DNA from: Acanthaster planci
Taxonomy: Eukaryota > Echinodermata > Asteroidea > Valvatida > Acanthasteridae
Assembly (NCBI RefSeq): GCF_001949145.1
Contig: NW_019091414.1
Span: 772,411-792,248 of the forward strand
Length of the DNA stretch: 19,838 nt
Reading direction: 5' to 3'
Under the pieces are notes generated by a model. The model had not been told where the DNA came from. It did not search any database and was given only the letters and a program-made list of their open reading frames with translations. This document shows, in pieces, positions 9,731 through 18,522 of this stretch. A program made the translations under genes and the position numbers. Every line of letters starts with the position of its first letter. The stretch's first letter is position 1.

Positions 9731-9920
9731 GTGTATGTTTGTACCACATTAAATAGTTCAGTTTCCTTAGGGAAAATGTGCTTTTAGCCAACAGCGCCTG
9801 AATTTAAAGAACAGTGATCAGGTAATGGTTTTTCAATTTTGTGAAAATTGCTGTCTCTTTTTCGCCACCACAGAATTGAATTTCAGTGGCTTGCGCTTCG
9901 CTTCGCATCGGAAACCCAGC

Positions 9921-9940
9921 ATGCCACTCAGTAGTGGCAT
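9921..9940. repeat. Perfect 8-bp-stem hairpin
   Basis: ATGCCACT at 9921-9928 is complementary to AGTGGCAT at 9933-9940, with loop CAGT. It follows a CpG-rich tract (TGCGCTTCGCTTCGCATCGG region). It could be a structured element in a 5' UTR if transcription starts nearby. There is no direct evidence for this. Confidence 0.5.
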
Positions 9941-11483
9941 GGAGGAAGGTGCAGTACTTTTGGTAGTCAATGTCATCGTGTAGGCTGATTAGCGATAGCC
10001 TAGGCTTACTTTATTCTTCAACGATAGCTCTGTAGCTCCATGCTCATGCTAACCATCATGATTAACGCGCTAATGACATCGGGTAACATCACTTGACGTT
10101 TGCCGATCAACAGTTACCAATCCACATATCTAGGCCTTGTAAGAAAGATAGACTTAGCAGCAATGCTAAGTGTACAACTTAGAAAACTAGATGGCCTGGA
10201 TACGCGTGGATTGATAACTGTTGAACAGCATGCTTTATTGTGATACCATAGCTGTAGACACTGGTCTGAATCTTTCAAAATTTCATTGCCAAGTTATTTT
10301 GCAAGTAGGCCTAAAATGCTTCAGTATTTTCTGTGCTAAATACCACTGTAGAGAAAAGTCAGTGATGTCATTGTATGATGCTTCTCCATGCAAAACCCCA
10401 TACTACTAGACTACCCACTACTACGACTGGTAGTGACATGGAGTTCTTCAAGTAGGCCCAGGCCCTTGATTTTTGACGTGTTTGGCAGGCTTTTAATGTA
10501 CATCATACATGTATGATGTAGTTCCACACAGTGGAGGTATTTGAGGAGGTAACTGAGGTACCACTGGGTACAGTGTAGTTCATACACATGTGCCATCATT
10601 ACCCCCAGCTGTGGGGTCTGATGTCTGCCTTGCTCATGGGAGTGGGGCAGATGTTGGATTTCATCGTAGCTTAAGCACTCTAGTCCTACTGCTCATGATG
10701 TGATTTGCAGATTATTAGGTCATGATTATGAAAAACGGATTTGCATCCGAAAGTTTTGAAAACACAAGGCAATTTTTAATTTTTTTCATTATTCAGTCAT
10801 ATCTTTTTAATAACACTTTGTTAGTTTTCGCCTTGTTCCTTCATGGTGTCACGAGCAACGATGTCTATAAAAGGCCAAAAAATAAAAGGTCAAAACAGTT
10901 TTTCTTCATGTCAATCCTTCATCCTGTCTATGGAGGTTTTTTAGCCACATAACATTAGTCAAAACTGGGAATGAAAATAAGTTTGAAGTCATCGAACACG
11001 CATGAGGTAAAGCTGCCATTCCCAATTGGTGAGTTTCAAGCCCATGCAAACGTACGGGCCAATCGCATCATTCAACACAGAAAGTGTAGTCTGTAGCATT
11101 CCATTCATACATGGACACTTTATTCTCTAATTTGACCCTCAAATGCGAATAAGTTGTTTTCGTTGCCGTCTCCCCTCATAATAAGCCCCCCTTTATTATG
11201 CCACCTGCAAAGAAGACAATGAATATACGACACATTTGGGGAGCACTGAACTTCGATGGCCAGCAATGTGTCGGATCTATATCCTTTATTAATCAGGAAT
11301 TAAAGAGCGGGCCGATGTATCAGGCATAAATACAACTGTAGTTGTCTGTCCATTCAGAACACTGTTTTATACATTTATCGATAACTCAATGACTATTTCC
11401 GCTATTCTAGGGTAAGCTATAATTAAATAGCACTCCAATTATTATATGTTAATAATTAATTGCATAAAGCTTCTAAATACAAA
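9941..11483. other. Noncoding stretch between the CpG-rich block and the retrotransposon
   Basis: No coding sequence is recognised. It contains a 22-bp perfect palindrome (10499-10520). The right-hand part, immediately left of the tyrosine-recombinase stop codon at 11486-11484, should hold the 3' terminal repeat and internal complementary region of the DIRS element. I could not match it to the sequence right of 15312. Confidence 0.45.
10499..10520. repeat. 22-bp perfect palindrome
   Basis: TACATCATACA at 10499-10509 is followed at once by its exact reverse complement TGTATGATGTA at 10510-10520. It is centred on the TACATGTA word common in this window. It would extrude as a loopless hairpin or form a symmetric binding site. 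No function is known. Confidence 0.85.
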
Positions 11484-11898
11484 CTACAATCCTAATCTTA
11501 AGGATACAGACATTCTATCTTTTAATGACTCTTTCACGTACCCATCTTTTGCTGTCTCTGAACGCCAACGCCCATTTTTTTTTTTTAAGCCTGCCTGGGA
11601 CTCCAATGTTTGCAGCGGCCGTGGCTCCCCCAGCTCTCAGACTATGCAGCCCGCATTTTCTGGGGTCCACTCCAACTGAAAGTAGAGCCTTCTTGAATAT
11701 GTCAAGGCATGATGAATAAGAAAGTTGACCGGATCTCAACTTATACCTGTTTTGTGATTTTACGTAATTCATTGGTCTGAATAAGAAATTTTCGTCTGTG
11801 TCATCATCCAAGATAGGAGCTAAGGTTGAAACAAACTCACCCTCGTCGATCCTGAAGGGAAAATAACAAATTGCCTGATTGTTTTTTTTGGCTGGCAT
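11484..11898 (-). pseudogene. DIRS tyrosine recombinase, C-terminal catalytic fragment, frameshifted
   Basis: The frame carries NFLFRPMNYVKSQ, then a box around KLRSGQLSYSSC, then CGLHSLRAGGATAAANIGVP, which holds the HxxR of the tyrosine-recombinase active site. It then runs into twelve adenines (plus-strand T at 11575-11586), where the frame shifts. After it, in another frame, comes GRWRSETAKDGYVKES, with the catalytic Tyr in DGYVK, ending at TAG 11486-11484. The tract between Leu and Gly is 13 nt where 12 are expected, so it has one extra base. The His normally before GRW is lost (the remaining bases read AAT). Family-like sequence starts only about 11850. The core-binding N-terminal domain and first half of the catalytic domain, including the first catalytic Arg, are absent. 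In a live element this enzyme would integrate the circular cDNA. This copy cannot. Confidence 0.88.
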
Positions 11899-11986
11899 GT
11901 ACTGTCATCTCACTGTGCTATATACAGGGTATACTCAACCTGGAGTGTACACGGTACGCTGAACTGACGCCATGATGCTATGTTCC

Positions 11987-12076
11987 TGCCATCTGGCTTA
12001 GGCTACCATTCGGTTGATCCCTGCCATTCGGCTTTCTTTGCCATATGTCGTACAATATGCCACTCGGCTCTGACGG
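11987..12076. repeat. Degenerate minisatellite, five units of 17-19 bp
   Basis: Units begin TGCCATCTGGCT at 11987, TACCATTCGGTT at 12004, TGCCATTCGGCT at 12022, TGCCATATGTCG at 12039 and TGCCACTCGGCT at 12058. The consensus is roughly TGCCATTCGGCT plus five to seven variable bases. It lies between the end of pol (12131) and the surviving recombinase fragment (about 11850), where the recombinase N-terminal half should be. Confidence 0.65.
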
Positions 12077-12130
12077 CTTCAGCTATATGCGTGTCGTATA
12101 TGCATGTCTAGAGTAATTTAGCATAGCCAT

Positions 12131-14259
12131 TTAGCCGGTTAATTGAATACATACTACATGTACTCCCGACTTTAGCAATGGGGATTGAAATAATGCTTTT
12201 TGATTTCTTCCTGGAACATCAATATTGGAAGGATCTGTAAATGTCATGGTGGAGATGACCAGTTGACTGAATGAACTGTGATCAGAGAATAGAGGTCAAA
12301 ACGGGGCTGAAGGCCAACATGAGATTACCAGAGTTCCTTGTCCTCAACAGCATTCCAAATGCCTCAGAACATCTCTTACAAGATTGGTGGGTGGTACTAA
12401 CCAATTGTTCTCTCCGTGCCAGTTGCATGAGAATGCATCTACTTTACTAGTACCAGGGACTGAATACTTGGAATTAAATCGTGGTAGTTTCATATTGGTC
12501 TCATCTGCAAACCGATCCACTGTGTGGGGTCCCCATGTGTTATCAATAAATTGAAAGAATTCCTGGGAAATTCCCCAGTCATCCCAATCCACTTCTCAAC
12601 TGATCTCATCAGCGATTTGATTTGCATGTCTGGGTATCCACTGTACATCAAATTTGATTTCATGGAGTTTACACAGTCTGATCATGTCCAGACTTAAAAG
12701 CAGTAATTCTTCTACCATATTGCCTTTGTTTACCACTGAAACCATGCCTTTATTATCTGTGAAAAGCTTCACTACTTTCCCCGTAAATCTGTGTGCAAAT
12801 GCTTGCAATGACAAGTGTACCGCTTCCAACTCTCTCCATGTGGAACTTTTAACTTGTTCTGCGTCACTCCAGTGTCTTTGCAGAATCGTTTCTCCCGCAC
12901 ACCCGGTTGTCCATGTTCCACATCCAACTTGGCTCGCATCTGTATATACAATCTGTTCAGGAAGAGAATATGTATGCACATAACGCTTATTCAGTGTTAT
13001 AACTTCTGTCTTCCAAAAAACCAACTCCTCAATCAAACTACTGTCTCCACTGAGTCTATATCGATAGTCCCAGTGAACCCCCCGAATAATTTCTAAATGG
13101 AGAAATCGCGTCTTCAATTGGGAAATATTGCCAACAACTGGAATCAGAGAAATAATTTTACCTGTGATTGAGGCAAGTTTACGAATTGTAATATATAGTA
13201 ATTGTTTCTGAATATCATCGATAGAGCTTAAAATGTCTTGAATCCTCTTATCTGATGCTTTCATTGAACAATCTCTCGAGTCCCATACTAACCCCAACCA
13301 AGTCAAACTCTGTGTTGGAGTCCAAACGGACTTCTGTATGTTCGGTACCAACCGTGCGGATAGCAGATCTGATTTTACACTCGAGGCAGTGCTGTCGGCT
13401 AAGCTCTCAGTATTCGCTCTACCCCAACCGTCATCAAGATACAGTACTACAAAAAATCCCTGTTTCCGCCAATGCTTAACGAGAGGTCTTAAACACTTCG
13501 TGAATACGTAAGGAGCTGTGGATAGACCAAATGGTAAGACTAAGAATGAATAATACTTGGCTTCATTAGCCACAGTCCAGGCAAAACCCAGAAACTTGCA
13601 ATGATCAGGATAAATCTCGATATGATGATACCTGGATTTCAGGTCAAATGAGAATAAAAAATCACCTTTCTTAAAAAACGACTTTGCCACTTTCCAGTCT
13701 TCAAATGTGGTCTTATCTTTCCAAAGAAACTGGTTTACATGACGAAGACAAAAATTTACCTCTTCTTTCCAGACCTTTGAATAGAGACTGTCAATGGATT
13801 AACCACATGTGGCGCATTATCGCAATGAGAGATTAATCCTTTGTTTAAAAGTTCGGAAATAGCTTCTGTAACAAAATTGCTATTATCGAGGGCAGACTTG
13901 TTATTTTTGAACATTCTGCGCGGTGGAGTGTGAATAAAGGGCAACTTATATCCATGCAAAATGATGTCAAAAACCACAGGATTTGTGTCTGTACTCTTCC
14001 AAAATTCTATTGCAGCTTTCAATCTACCTTTAATAATGGGCTCATCAGCACCTTGCTCGTATTCAACATAATTAGCAAGATAATAATCGAAATCATACCC
14101 TGTCTCCTCGCTTATGTTTTCATGGATGATGACTTGCGCATATACTCTGCTACTGCTGGAGCTGTGTGGTATTTCCACCGACTGAATCTTTCCCTCCTGA
14201 CATGGCTTGCTTTTGCTGTCTGCAGTTGTGCCTCCAATGCCCTGCCTTCCCACAGGCAA
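12131..14259 (-). pseudogene. DIRS pol: reverse transcriptase, RNase H and C-terminal extension, disrupted
   Basis: The upstream part (14259-13756) ends with NPLTVSIQRSGKKR and a TAA. After a one-base deletion near 13745 the frame resumes with CLRHVNQFLWKDKTTFEDWK and continues through RT: FSFDLKS (catalytic Asp), LPFGLSTAPYVFTK, and VLYLDDGWG with YLDD at 13441-13430. RNase H follows: VYTDAS, WRELEA, FTDNKG and ADEIS supply the D-E-D-D set. A TGA at 12598-12596 stands where Arg is usual. The extension WGPHTVDRFADE...LPRFNSKY...WLVPPTNLV then continues to TAA 12133-12131, with further stops at 12346-12344 and 12298-12296. A normally conserved Gly in DLKSGYHHI is Arg. The frame overlaps gag by about 110 nt in the +1 phase and has no clear ATG, so expression by frameshift or re-initiation is likely for the family. 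Confidence 0.93.
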
Positions 14260-15312
14260 AGCACATATTGGTGGGCTTTGCTGCTGTGTACCAGAATGAG
14301 CTTACCCTAGACGTAAATCTACGGTTTGGGTAAAAGCCTCAAAAAAGCCCAGTGCTTGTGGAAGGACCAGCAGAGTTATCAGAGCCAATATTCTGGCGCT
14401 GCCGCTTATTGCTAACCAGCTGGTTGCTTTTGCGGTTCTTGCGAACCGCTCCGGCTTGTGCTTGTCTGATTCTTTTTTCATCTTTGGAATCACTTGCAAG
14501 TTCTTCGCTGAGGTATTCATCGACAGCTGTCCAACCTGCAATGAGAATTTAATGCACATATATTAAATCGATACAAGCATCGTCATGGACCAAAACGTAC
14601 CTGAAATGCTCAATCTCTATACAGTATATATTGTACACACGTACACATGTATATGTACATGTACATGCTTCGGCTATTCACAGTGCAACGAGAAATGCAA
14701 AATGAATATATTAAGTCAATACAAAGATCTTCATGCTTACAGACGTAACTGTGGAATGCTCAGTCGTTTTGTAATTTACAATGTATGTGTACTATCTATT
14801 CATAGTGTCCACTCTATTCTCAACTAAGTACGTCGCGTATTATTTAACGTGGAATGCCTTTTTTTTTTATGTAAACTTTCTGATTGGGTTTCCCTTCGTA
14901 TAAGCTCCATTAATTCATGGTACCACTGACCTGCATCAGATTTATCAGCTAATCTGATTAATTTGTTACGCTTTTTAATCCCAGCAATGGCCTCAGCAAC
15001 CAGGGGTTTTGCTGACTTGGAGTCCTTCTCCTTCAGGAACATTTCTTCTCTGTGCAGTTTCTCTACAATACCTGTGTTGAAGTCGTATTGCGACTTGTTC
15101 CCTTTGAAACGGAATGTGAGCTCCGATTCCCGTTTTAGCTGCTGTACGACCTCGGTGGTCGTCTGTTGTTTCTGTTTATTTTCTGTACGAAAGTTATCCA
15201 AGGATATATCAAGATGTCCCTTAAAATCTCCAAGAGCAGCTGTAATGGTGTCTCGGACTATCTTCAGGGACACTGGGTTGTCTTGCTGAGAAGATTGGTC
15301 TTCTAAAGACAT
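14150..15312 (-). pseudogene. DIRS gag with CCHC zinc knuckle, split by an intron and carrying one stop
   Basis: ATG at 15312 opens MSLEDQSSQQDNPVSLKIV; the open frame continues upstream to a TTG that is not a plausible start. Exon 1 (15312-14931) is rich in Lys, Glu and Gln and ends RNKLIRLADKSDAG. Exon 2 (14535-14150) continues WTAVDEYLSEELASDSKDEK, then a basic stretch, then the CX2CX4HX4C knuckle CFACGKAGHWRHNC (14263-14222), and ends at TAG 14152-14150. Together they encode 255 codons. The joint reconstitutes the DAGWTAVDEYL box typical of DIRS Gag proteins of marine animals, as I recall the family. One TGA at 14341-14339 interrupts the basic region where Arg is likely (CGA to TGA). The role in a live element is RNA packaging. 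Unspliced, the frame would run 34 residues past Gly and stop at 14826-14824. Confidence 0.85.
14536..14930 (-). other. Spliceosomal-type intron inside DIRS gag
   Basis: The donor is GCAG|GTCAGT (GT at 14930-14929) and the acceptor is TTCTCATTGCAG with AG at 14537-14536. Length is 395 nt, phase 1. Removing it joins GCA-G to GT-TGG and restores an unbroken gag frame exactly at a conserved box. The intron body is AT-rich, with a CACGTACACATGTATATG tract near 14638. See findings for why this is notable. Confidence 0.8.
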
Positions 15313-16673
15313 TATTCCGCGATGATAATGCAAAAAAAAGCGTAAAAATTTTGGCGTTTGTGCTGCTGGCTGCGAAATCGGTCATTTGCATATGGTATCA
15401 CTACTTCTGTGGAGATGTCGTCATTATTTATTCACATTCATCATCAGGACACATGTATGTGGTCTGGTTCCCTGTAAGACATGAAGTGAAGCCTGTATTG
15501 AAAATACTTGCCCCCTGCTGGACCCAGCATACCATGTACCGGTATTTATCTATGGCAGCCATCAGATAGTACATGTACATGCAGCGTCATGCCCAGAGTT
15601 AACCCAGTATCCTCAAGCATTGACAGTGGTCAGAAAGAAATTTTCCATTTCCAGCTGCCACTTGTCTTTCATATTATGACCTGAAAACTACCAAAAAGTG
15701 TCAATCTGATGAAGAAACACAACTTTGGAGTGAACACATTTCAAATTTTTCAAAAAACTGTCTTAGACTCTGCCGTGGCCAACAGACTCTGTGCACAAGG
15801 TCTGAAATGCAAGGTGGTGGCCAGATCTGGCACTCTCTCAAAACTACTTTGACCGGCGTGTAATGATCCTCACAATTTCAATTGAATGTGCCTTAATTTT
15901 GACACTAAAATATCTACAAAAACTGCCTTGATGGAAATGTCCATCAGGCTAGGCTAGACAAAGCACAATAATGCTCTATTTGTACATATTGGTGCACAAA
16001 AAGTATCCGGGATTTGTTCTTCAAACGAGACATAAATTACACAATGTGCTGGTACAGTGGGCCAGTTATGGATGAAGATTAATCAAGGGCCTTCTGTGAC
16101 TCCGTGGAAATCTCTAGTGGTCATTTTATGGCCAGTTCAGTTCCTTATTCTTGATGTAAAACTGACATCAAATCTCCAGGCATTCTGATTGAAATTAGGC
16201 TTGTAATTCTTCTCAGTTTTGCCTAAAAGAAATGTTGATGGTTAGCAAATGCCAAGAATTCCTAGAAACTGCACATAAATGTATTACATCTGTGCCAAAT
16301 TATATTCTGGCAACTTTTAAGGACAGTCCCTGTTCTGTGAAATGAAAAGAACAGCTCCTGTATTGCATCGATTTTAGATAATCTTGTGATAGAAACCTGC
16401 ACTGACTTGGACAGACTATTGAGACTTGCTCGTCTGAATGGATGTCTGCACAGTCCATCTGAGTGGATTTCTGTCACAGTACAGAGATTTCAACAGGTTC
16501 TGTTAACTTTTATATTGTACAGAGGACAATGTGTGATTTATTGCTCTAGAGTGTTCATGCATATTTGTACAGCTAAAATGTGCAGGTACAAATCAACCAT
16601 ACATGTAGTTGTGTGACAGTCAGTGGTATTGTACATGTATTGGTAGTGTTAATCATTTCATCGTGTGTGTCAT
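15313..16673. other. Noncoding stretch right of the retrotransposon
   Basis: No coding region or RNA gene is recognised. The part next to 15312 should contain the 5' leader and terminal repeat of the DIRS element, but I could not find a matching inverted copy on the left side, so the boundary is unknown. The remainder is ordinary AT-rich sequence, with one TACATGTAC cluster near 15570. Confidence 0.45.
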
Positions 16674-16675
16674 TA

Positions 16676-16850
16676 TAGTCAAACCTTGTTAATAAGAGCA
16701 ATGTCAGTGCAAGGTTCTGCTTAAAACAAGGACATCTTTACGTCCCAATCCTTTGCTCATCATCGTTTTCATTCCTGATAATGCAAGGTTCCTGTTATAA
16801 CAAGGTAATTTGCCTGGTCCAAACAGCCTCTTATTACCGAGGTTCAACTG
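16676..16850. mobile_element. 175-bp MITE of pogo/Tc1-mariner type with TA target duplication
   Basis: The left end TAGTCAAACCTTGTTAATAA (16676) and the reverse complement of the right end, CAGTTGAACCTCGGTAATAA (from 16850), match at 18 of the first 24 positions. Both are flanked by TA (16674-16675 and 16851-16852). CAGTYRAACCTYG ends with a TA duplication are typical of pogo/Tigger-like elements and their MITEs. Two internal direct repeats of about 23 bp, GCAAGGTTC...ACAAGG near 16709 and 16783, lie between the ends. There is no coding capacity. Confidence 0.8.
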
Positions 16851-16852
16851 TA

Positions 16853-18277
16853 CTCTCAGTGTAAGATTTACAAGTCCTGTACTTTAGCCAACTGAATGTT
16901 AAGGTCATTCTTTCTATCTTTTCCTGGGTTTAATGACCTATTTTTTCCCGGGCTTTGTAAATGATCTGGTACATGTATGCCTGATATCCCTACAAGACAT
17001 CAACGCACAGTATGTTTTCAAATCTTAACTGGGGGGGGGGCTTTCTCAGTGCCAGAAGGTAAAAGTGTCATCTAGTTCAGAAAGTTTTTTTGAGATTCGG
17101 TACTGATGATGTCACACTTTGCTCGTGCATTTTCCTACAGAGCCAGTGACTTTTAAATACTTGTTACAGCGTTGTGTTACATTAAGGAGGCCTATAGTGA
17201 CATTCCTGTTCACAAACCTTGCCGTGCAGAAACATGTACTTCATAAAATGGACCAAAATGCAACTCTGGATGTCATTTCTCAAAATTTCTTAAAGAGTGA
17301 CTTTGATCATGTAAAATACAAATTAGCTCCTTCAGATTTATAAAAAATTATTATTTTGGGAGAATTAGGCATACTGTGTACATTTGTCGGACATTTGGTT
17401 GGCTACCAGTGCAAATCAAATGGAGTTGAATTCATTTAAAGTTTTACGTCAAACTGTTTGCACCAGAGGATTTGATTTCAAAACTTCTTTCAACAACTAG
17501 AAGAATTCTGTATATTTTTCAACTAATGTATTTTAAAGCACTTAAGAAATAACTTAAAAATATAAGCCACGAAAATAAAAGCACAAAATTGACGGACTGC
17601 TGACTTCGGGACTCGATTAATTATGAGAGGTGTTCTTTAATTTCGTGATTATATATTTAATATATAATCAATAATATTTGTAGATATTATCACCTTTCAC
17701 CACATACAAATCTGTGTAAAATAACCACGGGGATTATCACTCCTCGGTAAATTTTATTGACTAGGATTTCAACAGGTTGTTCATGTCCGTAAAAAATGCT
17801 GACGTTCCAGACTTTAATTAACTCTAAGTTCAAAGATGGACACGGTCATCGTTGTTCTAGATATCAGCCATGACTGCCCTTATTACATCAGACATTGGAA
17901 TTAATTCACTGCTGTTCTCTTCAGGAAAAATGAACCCCCAAAGTTGAACATTATCTGATGGTCCATATTTTGAGGAACCTGCCATATGTTATGCAGTCTG
18001 TGTGAAATGAACAGATGAAATTAACAGATACATGTACATGTATTCTCTTTGCCAAAAATCAAAGTCCCATTACATTGATTTCTTGCTTTCAAGATAAAAA
18101 ACCTTTTGTAATTTCCTTAAGATATTGTATATCCCTTTTCTTAGGCAGCTGGGAAAATGAATTGAATATTTCCAAAACTTGTTGAAATAGAGGTTTGGGT
18201 AGCATGCTTATAATCTCAAAGCCATTGTGATAAAAATCCTAGGGTACTTTACTTGTAAATGTTTCCTAATTTTTCAG
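16853..18277. other. Noncoding stretch before the C19orf12-like exon
   Basis: No conserved coding region is seen. A 74-codon plus-strand frame at 17119-17343 has no recognisable domain and no certain ATG. A G10 homopolymer lies near 17031-17040 and a 25-bp palindrome at 17646-17670. The T-rich right end, with TTTTTCAG, is the polypyrimidine tract and acceptor of the next exon, so at least that end is intronic on the plus strand. Confidence 0.45.
17646..17670. repeat. 25-bp AT-rich near-perfect palindrome
   Basis: TGATTATATAT at 17646-17656 pairs exactly with ATATATAATCA at 17660-17670 across a TTA centre. It would be an easily melted or cruciform-forming site. No function is evident. Confidence 0.75.
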
Positions 18278-18522
18278 AAGTATCCAGTCTCCTGTGACCA
18301 GTGACGTCCATATTGCTCAAAACTCTCCACTTCTGAACCAATTTACAGACCACCAAGACATCATGCCTGTCTCACCAGAAGAACTCGTCAGGCTATTGGC
18401 TTTGCTAGCCACAGAAGAAAACCTGAAAGTAACAGTGAAGGAGACATTGAAAGGCGGAGCCATGGCTGGTGCGGGGGCGGTGATTGGGGGTTTCTGTGGA
18501 GGACCTATCGGTATTGCTGTGG
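18278..18522 (+). CDS. C19orf12: C19orf12-like membrane protein, 5' coding exon (partial gene)
   Basis: The exon is bounded by the acceptor CTAATTTTTCAG (AG at 18276-18277) and the strong donor GTGG|GTAAGT (18522/18523), leaving phase 1. The first ATG, at 18363, has A at -3 and opens 54 residues: an N-terminal helix PEELVRLLALLA, a charged stretch LKVTVKETLKGG, then a glycine-zipper hydrophobic segment AGAGAVIGGFCGGPIGIAVG at about residues 35-54. This matches the N-terminal half of human C19orf12, including GGPxGxAVGG at the splice junction. The human protein associates with mitochondria, ER and lipid-droplet contact sites, and its loss causes the neurodegenerative disease MPAN (NBIA4). The function here is inferred. 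The frame is also open upstream to the acceptor without an ATG, so an earlier coding exon cannot be excluded. No later exon is recognised before 19838. Confidence 0.8.

Larger units (their letters stand above)
11484..15312 (-). mobile_element. Degenerate DIRS1-like tyrosine-recombinase retrotransposon
   Basis: Three coding blocks run in order on the minus strand: gag with a CCHC knuckle (15312-14150), reverse transcriptase/RNase H plus C-terminal extension (about 14259-12131), and a tyrosine recombinase C-terminal half (about 11850-11484). This order and the recombinase in place of a DDE integrase define DIRS-group elements. The post-RNase H segment resembles the region others have assigned to a Dam-like methyltransferase in DIRS1-like elements, and no hydrolase ORF as in Ngaro is seen. 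The copy is dead: four in-frame stops, a one-base deletion in RT, a frameshift in an A12 tract of the recombinase, and loss of the recombinase N-terminal half. Terminal inverted repeats were not found by eye, so the true ends extend beyond these limits. Confidence 0.9.

Noticed and set aside
9650-9821. Short ATG frames in the CpG-rich block as possible first coding exon of the C19orf12-like gene
   Set aside because: They hit stops within a few to about thirty codons and do not read into the donor at 9821/9822. At most this would be a 5' UTR exon.
10990-15600. Search for DIRS terminal inverted repeats or split direct repeats on both sides of the element
   Set aside because: No convincing match was found by eye between 10990-11480 and 15313-15600. 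The ends may be deleted or diverged, so element limits are set by coding sequence only.
17031-17040. G homopolymer, and C homopolymers near 2802, 6100 and 6151
   Set aside because: These are simple mononucleotide runs without the four G-tracts needed for a G-quadruplex. They are ordinary slippage products.
17119-17343. 74-codon plus-strand frame after a TTTTCCTACAG acceptor-like site
   Set aside because: No family recognised, no downstream donor in a useful place and no conserved motif. A frame of this length is common by chance here.
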